Shown here piece by piece: positions 51,383 to 63,110 of a stretch of DNA of 64,000 nt (its first letter is position 1; every line of letters starts with the position of its first letter). The notes below the pieces were generated by a model that was not told where the DNA came from, ran no database searches, and worked only from the letters and a program-made list of their open reading frames with translations. The stretch spans positions 79,341,635 to 79,405,634 of the forward strand of contig NC_134365.1 in assembly GCF_035582795.1 (NCBI RefSeq), given 5' to 3'. A program made the translations under genes and the position numbers. This stretch comes from Mycteria americana. Its lineage: Eukaryota > Chordata > Aves > Ciconiiformes > Ciconiidae.

Positions 51383-53689
51383 TCTGGAGTCAGAGACAGT
51401 GCAAAGTTTGCCACTGTGAAAGCAAGTGAGAATAGAAAAGGTAGTTTGGTGTGGGAGTACCCACAACCTCTATGCATGCTGCAACTCATCCTGCCCCTAT
51501 TGAGCAGGCAGAGATGAGGGGCAGGAGTCCCTTTGAAATCTGCTGCTGATGGCAGTCTGCTCCAAACATCAGCTCTCTCATGGACCTTGCAGCCTTCTCT
51601 CCAGCTGTCCCAGTTATGCGGATTCAAACCAGGAAAGGGTGCCACCTTTCCAGTGAAGGGCTTGGGAACCTCTGGCCTCAGTGCCAAACTTGGCACACGG
51701 CTGACTTTTGGCCACAACGTGGCCACTGCAGGCCTAGGACCAGGTACCTGCAATATCTCGAAAGAGGTACCAGTGCAAGTTAGTGGCTGTGAGCTCCTGT
51801 TTCCCCTGGAGTTTCCAACTCTGCTGAAGTTACTGCCTGCTACGGAGGCAAGCTGTCACCTCTCATCTGAACAGCTTGGGAGCATCTCAAAGCCCCTCTG
51901 GGCTTCTAGCAGCATGCCAGCCACTCATCCGAGGCAGAAAGACATACCCTGGCATGTCACCCTCTCTCCAAGCTGTCAGCCTACTCAACGCACGACTGAT
52001 GAAGGATGGAAAAGAGACGTATTCAGTTCCTGTGCCATCCCCCTCCTTCCTGTTCAGTCCTCCCATATATCTATCAACTTACTCTGCTCCAGCTCTACAG
52101 CTGTAAAATGGGAACAGAACTTCTCAGCCTCAGACAGCTGGAATACAAACCCACCCCTGGCTCTGGGACTTCAGGCAATACCATCTGTGGACTGTGTAGT
52201 TGGGTACATCAGCATCTGGGTTCTTATGGTGAGTGATACTGGAAACTGTGTACCAAAATGTCTTTTTCAGATATAGATCTGTACGCAATGTTTATTTAGC
52301 CAACCATTCCTAACCCTGCTGTAAAATGTCAGCTTCCTTTATCATGGACTCAGCAATGGCATTGCAATTTAAAAGTGCAAATACATTACAGGTAGGTGTC
52401 TCATGCTAGATTAAATCTAAGCCAGAGACAAATGGGTTCATTCTTGGGCAGTAACAGTGCTCTTTATCTATATTTCTTCTTTATCTTCACTAGATACATT
52501 TTTAGTCCTCCCTTTCTAGAATTGCTAGTGCTGTTAATGTCATGGACATCCTACTCACAAAGTGCTTATAATGTCAGTAAACATTTTATTGGTTTCACTC
52601 TCAGCTCTCTGACCTGGGGAGTGAGTATGTGCTGCGTTTCTCGCTTCCCTTCAATCATGAGTAAGTATAATGACTTATTTTTCTTTCCTGTAGGGTATCT
52701 TGAAAGATATTCACATAGTCCCAATCAATCGGCCATGGAAAGACTACACATTGACTTCAGTCAGCATAAATCATATAATACAAAATGCTGCACAGATACA
52801 ACAGTAGTTACAGCAGAATATCAATTAGTAATATAGTATTATATCAGGCTTTACACTTAGAGACAGAACTGTAAGACACTTAAGTGCAGTGATCAGGCAA
52901 TGCTGAAACAGCCCTGGTTGTTAGGGTCTTCTGATTTATGTTTTTTAGTGCTCCACTTCCTAGTTCATAACCATATATTCATTATCTGAAGACAATTCCC
53001 CTCCCAAGTTTTTGCTCCACATCTCTTAAATGTGTTATGTCTGAAACTCTGTAAGGAACACTAAGAAACCTGAAGGGCTTTGTTTCCACAAGTGCAACTT
53101 TAACAAGCAGACCGTTCATTAGCTGTGACCACATAGTCACTGTGTAAGGCTGTAAGTATGCACCTGCAGACCGAAAGGACACCACCAATGGAAAAATGGC
53201 AATTTAGAAACACCTGAATCCTGGCACCATAATTAATCTCCTTCTCTGTTGTTTGTTTTTTTATCTTGGCAATAACAGCAATTGCAAGTACTACCTTCTA
53301 AGCTAGATCACTGCAGGGTTTATTCAGAAGCACAGGAGAGATGGGTCCTCAGGAAGACAGAGATTAATAAGGCCAGGCCTGAGATCAGGGATTGGATCAA
53401 TAAAATAGATCTCTTGTGCACAAATAGGACACTATGAACCATGCGTGTTTCTCTCTGTGCATGGTGCAAAGCCATTCTGTGCTAATCTGAGTAACTCATA
53501 AGCTTGAGCTGGAGTGAAAGCACTTCTGGATGGAGAAAAGGAGAAAATACCTTGTCTTCCTGTGGGGCATAATGGAGTTGGACTGCATGAAAGGAAAGGC
53601 ATGCTGCCTGCACAGTTCCTCTACAGACACAGACTATACTACCAGGGGGAAGAAGGAGCATGGGTCAAACTGTTCAGAAATCAGTATAT
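51383..53689. other. no secure gene; GC-richer segment with a long open frame
   Basis: The plus frame 51533-52276 stays open for 247 codons but begins at TTG, has no in-frame ATG until about residue 127, and shows no recognisable domain. The overlapping minus strand is also open for 159 codons (51274-51753). The remainder is non-coding with nothing I recognise. Confidence 0.45.
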
Positions 53690-55018
53690 AAAGCAAACTA
53701 TAAATCTGAGGGGTCATTTGCCTCAGGATAACCAAGGGATCAAGCCCAGCCAGCATGGGTTCAGGAAAGGCAGGTCCTGCTTGACCAACCTGATCTCCTT
53801 TTATGACAAGGTGACCCACCTAGTGGATGAGGGAAAGGCTGCGGATGTTATCTAGACTTCAGTAAAGCCTTTGACACTGTTTCCCACAGCATTCTCCCGG
53901 AGCAACTGGCTGCTCATGGCTTGGATGAGTGTACTCTTCACTGGGTAAAGAACTGGCTGGATGGCCAGCCAAAGAGTGGTGGTGAATGGAGTTAAATCCA
54001 GTTGGCAGCCAGTCACAAGTGGTGTTCCCCAGGGCTCTGTGTTGGGGCCAGTTCTGTTTAATATCTTTATCAATGATCTGGACAAAGGGATCAAGTGCAC
54101 CCTCGGTAAGTTTGCAGATGACACCAAGTTGTGCAGGAGTGTTGATCTGCTTGAGGGTAGGAAGGCTCTACAGAGGGACCTGGACAGGCTGGATCGATGG
54201 GCTGAGGGCAATTGTGTGAGGTTCAACAAGGCTAAGTGCAAGGTCCTGCACTTGGGCCACAGCAACCCCATGCAACGCTACAGGCTTGGGGAAGAGTGGC
54301 TGGAAAGCTGCCTGGCAGAGAAGGACCTGGGGGTGTTGGTTGAAAGCCGCCTGAATATGAGCCAGCAGTGTGCCCAGGTGGCCAAGAAAGCCAATGGCAT
54401 CCTGGCTTGTATCAAAAATAGCGTGGCCAGCAGGACTAGTGAAGTGATCGTGCCCCTGTACTTGGCACTGGTGAGGCCGCGTGTCGAATACTGTGTTCAT
54501 TTTTGGGCCCCTCACTACAAGAGACATTGAGGTGCTGGAGCGTGTCCAGAGAAGGGCAACGAAGCTGGTGAAGGGTCTGGAGCAAAAGTCTTGTGAGGAG
54601 TGGCTGAGGGAACTGGGGTTGTTTAGCCTGGAGAAAAGGAGGCTGAGGGGAGACCTTATTGCTCTCTACAACTACATGAAAGGAGGTTGTAGAGAAGTGG
54701 GTGTTGGTCTCTTCTCTCAAGTAACAAATGATAGGATGAGAGGAAATGGCCTCAAGTTGTGCCAGGGGAGGTTTAGACTGGATATTAGGAAATTTTACTT
54801 CACTGAAGGGGTTATCAAGCATTGGAAGAGGCTGCCCAGGGAAGTGGTTGAGTCACCATCCCTGGAGGTATTTAAAAGGCATGTAGGTGTGGTGCTTAGG
54901 GACATGGTTTAGTGGTGGACTTGGCAGTGTTAGGTTTACGGTTGGACTCGATGATCTTAAAGGTCTTTTCCAACCTATACAATGCTGTGATTCCATGATT
55001 CTGTGTGATTCTGTGATC
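53690..55018 (+). mobile_element. CR1 LINE, 5'-truncated, relatively well preserved
   Basis: The copy covers most of the reverse transcriptase and the 3' end of a CR1. Visible in order are QHGFRKGRSCLTNLISFYDK (about 53748-53807), DFSKAFDTVSH (motif A, about 53857-53889), [24 protein letters not shown] (motif C, 54108-54128) and then the conserved C-terminal region ending in [18 protein letters not shown]. The 3' tail carries GGTTGGACTCGATGATCTTA and ends in ATTCTGTG repeats at 54998-55018. Only about three frame breaks are present: a 4-base loss at about 53856 just before motif A, a 1-base shift at about 53960 and a 2-base loss at about 54525. The two catalytic aspartates of FADD are intact. 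It is therefore the youngest CR1 here, but it is inactive. The frames at 53514-53855, 53961-54530 and 54481-54912 are its pieces. Confidence 0.93.
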
Positions 55019-56186
55019 TGGAAAACAAATCTCACTTTGTGACATCCAGGGCTTTTCTGGTAATGTCAGTAATTGGACAACAGTATTTTAAAGAATGATG
55101 TTCTTGTTGGTAGCAACTACGCTCTGTGCATGTCTCTTTCCTTCCTCACTTACCTAATTATACTGCAAGCTTTTCAAGGTGGAGGCTATTCTTCCGTGTT
55201 TGTATAGAGACTTGCACAGTAAAGACAGCATCTCTCATGGGATTTCTATGTCCAGCTGAAATATAATAGAAATATAAATATTAGTTGCAGCAACTTAAGA
55301 TATACATAATGGAGAAGTGCAGGTTATTTTATTCTGTGTGGTTTTTTTCCCTCCATGGTACTTGAAGGATATTTGTATTCTGTGCCGTATGTCTTATAAA
55401 CACTATTTCATTCTAGGAAGAGTTTCATCCTAAAATTCGAGACTTGTCTAACTCTCATTCAATGTCCAAAATAGAATTCTAGTAAGACAGGTTAAAAATT
55501 CTCTAGCTTGGATAACTAAGCTTTATATGTGAAGTGAATTTTTTTTTTTAACCCATTTAACTCATGCTACAAATGTAATTATTGTATTTCATTAAAATAG
55601 TGTAAATAAGTGTAAATATAGATTTAGAAGCCCAGGTTTCAATGACTTTAGATCTTAGTCAAAGAGCTGGAAGATTGAAAGAAGCTATACAGCCAGCCAG
55701 TAGAACTCTGTTCTTGCAGGTCAGGTTGAAGTGTAAGAGCAAATAAGCGCGTATACACCCGATCACACACAAATGTGCTCTTAAATTAGGACTGACAGAA
55801 ACCATTCTCTTCTGTCACTGTAACCTTGACCACTTTCAAGAGCTCTGAACTAGCTTGTAAAGCAAGTTGGCTTTAGTGCCCAGTTTCATCTGGATGAGAA
55901 AGTGCTATGTAAAGGTGAGAGATTGCTATCACTAAGCCCTGTGTCTTCAGCCCTCAAGCTATCACTTTCATCCATCATCTGGTATTTTGGTGCAAGGGGG
56001 GAAAAAGAATATTAAATGTTAATGGGGATGTTAACTTTGCTCATAAATATTTCAGTGGATGAACAAATGTTTTAAAAAGGGTCAGTGCAGTTAATATGCT
56101 CTATAAAAACAAGAATCTATACTTCCTCAGACTATTTTTTTCTTTAGATGAGGCTTTTCATAATGCTGGTAAGATGAATTACAGTT

Positions 56187-56270
56187 CACCTTTTATAGTA
56201 CATTTCTTTCAAATCATTATAGACTCTACACCTTTTATAGTACATTTCTTTCAAATCATTATAGACTCTA
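56187..56270. repeat. perfect 42-bp tandem duplication
   Basis: Bases 56187-56228 are repeated exactly at 56229-56270. With 42 identical bases and no mismatch the duplication must be recent. The unit length is a multiple of three, and on the plus strand the frame TPFIVHFFQIIIDS is repeated within a 104-codon open frame (56096-56410). There is no other evidence that this frame is translated. Confidence 0.97.
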
Positions 56271-57740
56271 ATCTCTTTGAAGATGCAGGAGACTTCATTT
56301 TAGCAGGCTTTGGATCAGATCTCACTACTTTGACCAAAGAAAAGATTTTTGGAAGAAAATGTGTGATTTTCCTGGGAGATACTAGCCTATTCTGCAGTTG
56401 CAGTGTGTAGAGTAAATTCCAACATGAAACATTTCATTAGTTTTATATCTCTGGATGCCTATAAGACAGAAGAGTATCAAACACGGGCCATTTCTCTGCA
56501 GACTGAGATGCGGAAGCAAAAAGTCAAATTCTGATATACAGCTTCACAAAATGAATGTTTACATTCCTGACAATGTTGAATTCACCCTCACACTGATGAA
56601 ACTGTAAGAACAAACTGCCTTGAAATTATATTCTTTGGTTATCAGCTAACCAATGTCAAAGATTCTCCCCAAATCCTGACTTTCAGACTGCTGCTCAGAT
56701 CACTGGACTGGAGCATGGTACGTTCATGTACAAATGTCAGTGAACAAAATCCATACAAAGTCACAAACATGTACAATGCAAGACTTTTTGGGGAACTGTT
56801 AGGAAAACTAGGCAAACTAAGCTATACATAAAAACTAGACTTCAGAAGAGGTTCTGATGACCTGTGAATTTCTGCAGGTTCATTTCAAAATGTGATTAAT
56901 TTAAGAGCTACAGACCAATACCTTAAGAAGAAACAAGAGTTCTCTGAAATAAACACATGCATCTAACCCAGCAATCCCAAACAGTTACAAAAGGAAGGGG
57001 GTGGGGAGACCTGGAGAGGAAATAATTTTGTAAAGAGACTCAAAACCATTTCATCTCTGTTTACAGATAATATAATGCAACTTATTAAGTAATATTGCCA
57101 GACACTTTGTCTCAACATTTCATAGGGATCTCTAATGTCATTAAATAATTAGTATAGAACTCATTATTCCATGAAATTATTTAGATGTTGGAATAACAAT
57201 TTAAATTATTGCACACTGCCTTAGGATTTAATATTACTTTGAATATGTTTTATTAGCACATCTTAATGTCTCTGTGTGTATTGTGTGGAATAAGGGAAGC
57301 TCTGATTAAAGTATGGACAACACAATGGAGCCCTCTGTTCTTCCTTAGCTTTTGCTCAAACAAAAGCTGCGTCTGCCTGAAGTTGATTGTAGTTTAGCTT
57401 GTGGTAAGATTAAGTGTGTGTGGGGGAAAGGTCTGGATCTATAACAATAATGATACGTAGCACCTACAAAGCACTCATCATTAGTAAATTATTATATTAA
57501 AAATTGTGTAGTATCATTTCTCAGCTATTAACAATAAATAGTTTGAATTCCCTATTGTTACAAATGCATTGGAACATCATTTGCAGCCAACAGAGAAGAC
57601 TGTTCTTTACCCTGCTTACCAGTGTTATATAGTTTGTAATCCATTCCTTCCTGTCACCATCACAGGATGCTGCCACCATTTGTACTTAAGGCTGAGATCA
57701 GTGCTTTTTTAACCGATTTTAACCCTGGATTTTTCTCCAG

Positions 57741-58085
57741 AAACCTTTTTTCGATTACTTGTTTCACAAATTACTACATTTAAAATTAACTAAAGCTGAT
57801 CTCAAAGCTGAGGACTTGGAAAGAAGCATTGGCATTGTCCTTACCCTACCTCCAGGGCACTCCTGCCGCAACCCTTGGGACACACCTGATCCTCAGACCT
57901 GCAGTGCCAGCTGGTGGGTAAATGCTGAGACACGGCGGGAGTACAGGCAGACAGCAGAGAGGATGGCCATGAGACAGCTAGAAGTCGTCTCTGAACTATA
58001 TGGCAGATAGAGGGGGCAGGCAATGTCTCTGGGTGATGTACAACATTTGTGAACACTGCACAGAGAATAAAATTTCCAATAACTT
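57741..58085 (+). other. candidate terminal exon (weak)
   Basis: A good 3' splice site, TTTTTCTCCAG|A, ends at 57740. The frame beginning at 57741 is open for 89 codons and stops at TAG 58008-58010. A canonical AATAAA follows at 58066-58071, with a T/GT-rich downstream stretch. The C-terminal part, ETRREYRQTAERMAMRQLEV followed by VSELYGR, looks like an amphipathic helix, but I recognise no family. A lncRNA last exon, a retrocopy remnant or chance are all possible. No upstream exon was found. Confidence 0.2.
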
Positions 58086-60379
58086 TTTAGGTTTTTGTTT
58101 CTATTCTATTACTGATAGTAGTTTCAAGCTAAAAGTTTAGATAATTCCAAACTCTTGTCCTTGGCTATGAATGCACTTGCAACTTGCTTTGCTGTGAGCT
58201 GGAATATTTTCTACAATTCAGGACTTTTGTGTGGATTACTGTTCTGACTTTCTCCTCTTGGTTTCAAAAAAGCCCTTTCTCCTTTACCATCTTACCAGCT
58301 TGTAAGTTTGAAACACTTCCTACAGCAGCACTGTCTTTATTCAACACCGCCTGCGATGTGTCACGTTCCCACAGCCCGGCTGAAGGCTCAGCACTGCTTT
58401 AGCATTATCCGCTCTCTGCTCCCTGGCAGTGGAAAGGGACATGGGGGAACCGCAGTGCTAGCCACAGGCATGTGGCTTAGGAGGTCTTTGCTGCTCCTCT
58501 GCTTTCTACTTGTTGCTTCAAGAGCAAGTCCTTGTGTTTGGGATGTGTAAGGTAATTGGTAGAGATACAAATAAGTAGAGAAAAACAGTTTGACTTGGTA
58601 TGTGCTGGCTTTCTTTTCACATTGGTCATGGAGAGCTTTGTCTCTTTGTTTTTTTTGTTTCTGACATCATGGAGCTTTTTGCTTTGGTTCTCATCTTTGT
58701 GTTTTCAAAATCTTCATTCCACCACCTTCTCTCTCCCAGTTCTCTTCAGCAATTTCTGCTCTGCTCTCTCCTCTCTTATTCAACAGTCCTTTTTAAAGAA
58801 TTATTGGCAGTATCAAGGAACACAAGGAACATCTGGCATGTGCAGTTCATTCACTTTTTCACCCCTTCCCCAAGGAAAGGTTTGTGCATGCAGAGTAACG
58901 CTTCATCTCAGGAAGGCTTTGCTTGCATTTCTTAAATATATGGTGCTATATATGCGGTGTTCTTGGATAGAAGGATGTTCATTTTCTGACAGTCATTAGT
59001 TCTCATGGAAGTCTATTATGCAGGCTGAGAAATCTGTCTCCCTCACATATGTGCTGTATCATGCCTTTCATCAAACCTTTCTCCTTAGAGGAAATACAGC
59101 TCTGCCTTCCCCTTCCCTGTGTCTTTCCCTCTCATTGTTTGCAGAACACTTAAAACAGACTATGGTCAATTAAGAGGGATTACTGCTTGGAGGAGACTAC
59201 AGATATAACATTTGGTATAAATCTGTGTAGCTCCATGGGGTTCAGCTCATTTTGGCTTTGTAAGTGGTATTCACATTTATGATGTTGTATTTATGATGCT
59301 ATCCTCCTGGATGATAGATGTCTATTGCTATGTGGTAATACAGCTGGGATGGTGGCAATGACTTGTTATAAAACTGGATGTATTATATACCTTAAAATGT
59401 ATTTTTGTTGCTCTGATTAGTGAGGTACTTTAGTATTTAATGTAGAAAGCCACGCATTATAACATTAGGCCTGTGTTACAAATGTTCTCCAAATTCCAGC
59501 ATGTCAGTGTCAGTATCGCTAGTCAGCTTTTAGCAGAAAAAATGCTTTGACCAAGCAGGATTACGGCTGTGTAATGCAGCTGCAAATGCCTGAGCTGCTG
59601 GATGGTTCTCATTAAATATCTACGTTGTGTCCCATATATCCATTGCATTTAGGAGAACCGACTCTAAAGAGGATCCTTTAGGCCTATGTGGGCTATAAAT
59701 GCACTTACAGAAACCTGGACGGAATAAAGACCTATAATAAGCATTGCAATTCTTGATTAATAGAAGAATTGAGATTAATGGAAACTAGAGCAAAAAATGT
59801 GTAAACAGGAGCCGAAATGCAGCCCTCTAGTAGGTGAACAAATAAAAGGATTGCCATGTGAGATAAGCATCAGGTCATAAATTAAGCTTTGCCTGATCAA
59901 GATCTGAGTACAAGTTTGGAGCTTTTCTTTGGGTTTTTTGTAGCTGCCTAAGTCTTGCCACTACTATACAGGGCACTGAAATAGCAGAGCTATTGGTAGG
60001 AAGTTGTCAGATTGGATGAGTACTAAACTAAATGTAATCCTTTTTTAAGCTAGAAGAACTAGGAAATGAATTAAGCTTGCTCAAACTTTTCACTTCAGGC
60101 TACCAGTGGGATTGACGTGTGATCCATATGTATAGATAGTTGCAAATGATCAAATTTCCCCATTTTAATGCTCTACTATTCATCAAATAATACACAATAA
60201 TTGGCAGTGTAATGTGCTCTTACACTGCTGCAGCTGTGTAATGAAACATGACAGGTTAAGTGGTTTAAGTTAACTCATTTTACCCACAATTGCAAAGGCC
60301 TGGGAGGTCATATACATCCAGCGCACGTGGCTCAGCTGACAAGCTGGAAGCTTGGTAAATCACAGCAATTTATTGATTA

Positions 60380-60627
60380 CCTGTGATTACCTCTATGCAG
60401 TCACCAGGTAATACATTCATCATACCAGTTGCTGTGAAAGAAGAAATTGGGTCTATTTCATTCCCAGTTTTAGAAGTATTGAAGGCTGGAATAGCACATC
60501 GCACTGTAATGTTTATAATGACCTGGGATGCTGGACTTCTAGAATTACCTCTGCTGAAATTTAATAATTCTACCAAACAGAAATGGCCTCTTGGACCTAT
60601 GCTTTTCTCTTGAATGTTTAACAACAA
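60380..60627 (-). other. candidate internal exon, minus strand (weak)
   Basis: The minus strand is open from about 60790 to the stop at 60370. Within this, a pyrimidine-rich stretch followed by ATTCAAG|AG (about 60607) could be an acceptor and ATAGAG|GTAATC (about 60385) a donor. The enclosed peptide has mixed, protein-like composition (for example QVIINITVRCAIPAF and MMNVLPGDCIEV). An open frame of this length is expected about once by chance in 64 kb of such composition, so support is thin. Confidence 0.15.
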
Positions 60628-61279
60628 AGATAGGGGAAAATATCTTAATGTAAAATGCAGAAGACAGCAATCAACTGTTCTGGCCTGTCTGGTAGAACAA
60701 GAATTACAGCCAGACTGAAAGAGGGTGAAAAACTCTTACGCGTTTGACAAAGTCTATTTAGTACCTTTTCGTTCTCATTTTCAGGACTTTTGTACTAGGG
60801 ATATGCTTTAGCAGGCACTGCATATGAATGTTTGCTATTAATCCCCAAACCAGCATAGCAAATGAGGTGCCGAAGTCATCTGCTTTTGTTTTATCACCAA
60901 AAGCAGCACAAAGGATCGGATTTCATTCTTGTCTTCACATGAGGGACAAGGATGAGCAAAGATGTGTTCTCAAATAAAATTGTACATGCTGTATTCCTGA
61001 TACTGTGAATCGGGTAGTCTGCTTGGTCTCTGGTCTAGATTACAGCAGTTTTTGTCCACATAGCTTCACATGGACATTTTCTAATCTGACTTGTTTTATT
61101 ATCCTGACTGCAGTATACTTAAAAATAAATTCACATCATGCTGCATTGTAGCCTTCCTGACAAAGCATTTGTAAATCATTTGAATGAGTTTTAGAGAAAG
61201 CCTTTCCTTCTTAGTTAGTTGATTGTTTATACTGCTGATGGGCACCCCTTTGTACAGAGTCCAGTAACTCAATTTGGTC

Positions 61280-62125
61280 CTGTCTTTCCATGTGCTTCTT
61301 CCTTTGGCTACCTTCTTGTTATAGGCTCCCTCCCATCAGGTATTTATATGCATTGATCCAGTCTTCCCTGAGCTTTCCCTTTTCAAGACTAAAAAACTGC
61401 AGCACTCTCAGCCTCTTCTCTTATGCCAGGTGCTCCAATCCTTTAATCATCTTAGTTGCCCTTCCCTGAACTCATGCCAGTAGCTCCATCTCTCTCTTGT
61501 ACTGGGGAGCCCAGAACTGGACACAGCACTCCCAGTTGTGGCCTCACCAGGGCTGAGCAGAGGGGAAGGATCACCTCCCTGCACCTGCTGGCAATGATCT
61601 TCATGCAGCCCCGTGTGCTGTTGGCTGCTTTGCCGCAAGGGCACATTGCTGGCTCATGGTTAACTTTTTGTCCACTGGGACCCCAGCTCCTCTTCTGCCA
61701 AGCTGCTTTCCATCCAACTGGCCCCATTGTGTGCTGGTGTATAAGGTTATTCCTTCCCAGGTGTAGGACTTTGCACTTTCCTTCGTTCAACTTCATGAGA
61801 TTCCTGTTGGTCCATTCTCCACCATGTCCAGGTGCCTCTGCATGGCAGCACAACCCTCTGGTGTATCAGCCACTCTTTTAGTTGTTTATCATCTGCAAAC
61901 TTGCTGAGGGTGCACTCTGGTCCATCATCTAGGTCATTAATGAAGATGTAAGACAGTATTGATCCTAGTATTGACTCCTGGGGTACACCATTAGTGACTG
62001 GCCTCCAGCTGGACTTCATGCTGCTGATCACAACTCTCTGAGCCCAGCTGTTCAGTCCACCTTGCTGTCCGCTTATCTGGCCTGCTCTTCATCAGCTTGT
62101 CTATGAGGATGTGCATATCCATATA
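61280..62125 (-). mobile_element. CR1 LINE, 5'-truncated, disabled
   Basis: On the minus strand the order runs ILIDKLMK (about 62118-62095), [29 protein letters not shown] (motif C, near 61893-61879), [34 protein letters not shown] and, more degraded, the C-terminal region to about 61280. Several frameshifts break it; one directly follows FADD. No clear 3' terminal repeat remains. It belongs to the same broad CR1 group as the copy at 34995-35940 and is older than the copy at 53690-55018. Confidence 0.88.
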
Positions 62126-62589
62126 TACATAGCTTAAACCTTGAGTTTCAGAGTTTGAGCTTTTGGTATGTGGCGATACTGAAAGCAAATTGCTCAAGAA
62201 TCAAGCCCTGTCATGCAAAAAAATGCTGTGTGTATGAAAAAAAAAACCAAACCACCAAACAGTTGGGTCTAAGCTCCTGAGCAGGAATGTCTGTTTAGAC
62301 TGTGTTCATATGAAACTCACTCTTGGCAGCTAAATGTATTTAAATTATTTCAACAGCTTGTATATATGGCAAGCTGTATAGTGAGGACTTTCTTTCCAGA
62401 GGTTCTGTACACAAATGCTTGGAAACTGAAAGTGAGTTTGAGGGTTGTATTCTATATCTGCCCAAAATTGACCAGTGAATTGTATTACACAATTCTTCTT
62501 TCAGAGCCTAAAATAACCAACTTTTCCTCAAACCCACATAGACCGAATAGACAACACCAAAAGCTGAGAGCAGAATAATTTAATTTTTG

Positions 62590-62650
62590 TTCCTATTTTA
62601 CAAGTGGGCAGCTTGAAAAACAGAGATTAAATAGGTTGCTTTCAGAGGGA
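62590..62650 (-). repeat. possible MIR-like relic
   Basis: TTCCTATTTTACAAGTGGGC, AGCTTGAAAAACAGAGATTA and AATAGGTTGC follow the reverse complement of the MIR 3' core ('TTTTACAGATGGGGAAACTGAGGCACAGAGAGATTAAG'). Diverged. Confidence 0.4.
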
Positions 62651-62959
62651 GCCACTAACTGTGCATGATCTTTTGGATCCTCATCCAAGGTCCTAATGAC
62701 AAAACAACTCTTCCTTAAGGGAGTAATTAACAACTGAGAGCTGAGACAAGTGCACTGCAGTGGTAGGCAGGCTGGAGACAAGGATAAGATTGGAACTGAA
62801 GCTGCTTAGAAAACAGATGTCAACAAAATGTCTCTCACTGAGTCCCACTAGAAGTACACTGAGAGGAGAAAGAGAAGGTTTAAATAGCTTTATATACGAA
62901 AAAACAAGTTTCTGCCTACCAGGTTAAGTAAAAATTTCAGGGGACTTTATGATTAGATA

Positions 62960-63110
62960 TGAGCTTACAATGGAGTCAGCTCAGTCCATTAGATGCTGGA
63001 CTAGGAGTCATGAGAGTTGAGACACAGGCTTTCTTTACTACTGTAACACTCCAGTCAAGTCATTGCATTCTACCATGCATCAGCTTCCCCATTTAGACAT
63101 TGGTCACAGC
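62960..63110 (+). repeat. MIR-like (CORE-SINE) relic
   Basis: ATGCTGGACTAGGAGTCATG, CTTTACTACTGTAACACTCC, AGTCAAGTCATTGCATTC and CATCAGCTTCCCCATTTAGA fit the order of MIR blocks from the tRNA-like head through the 'CAAGTCACT' core to 'CAGTTTCCCCATCT'. Confidence 0.55.

Larger units (their letters stand above)
55019..61279. other. no secure gene; two weak exon candidates
   Basis: AT-rich DNA holding the tandem duplication at 56187-56270, a possible terminal exon at 57741-58085 and a possible minus-strand exon at about 60380-60627. An STR-like TTATTA-rich stretch and a block near 57440-57490 resembling the 3' tail of old SINE/CR1 elements are also present. Nothing else is recognised. Confidence 0.5.

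Noticed and set aside
58470..58550. Short frame MWLRRSLLLLCFLLVASRAS resembling a signal peptide
   Set aside because: Only 26 codons from ATG to stop, no clear donor at its end (GTGTAAGG only loosely fits) and no downstream exon. Hydrophobic runs like this occur by chance in T-rich DNA.
60180..60640. Opposite-strand frames both open at 60383-60613 taken as overlapping genes
   Set aside because: Dual openness over about 230 bases is not rare, and only the minus reading has even weak splice borders.
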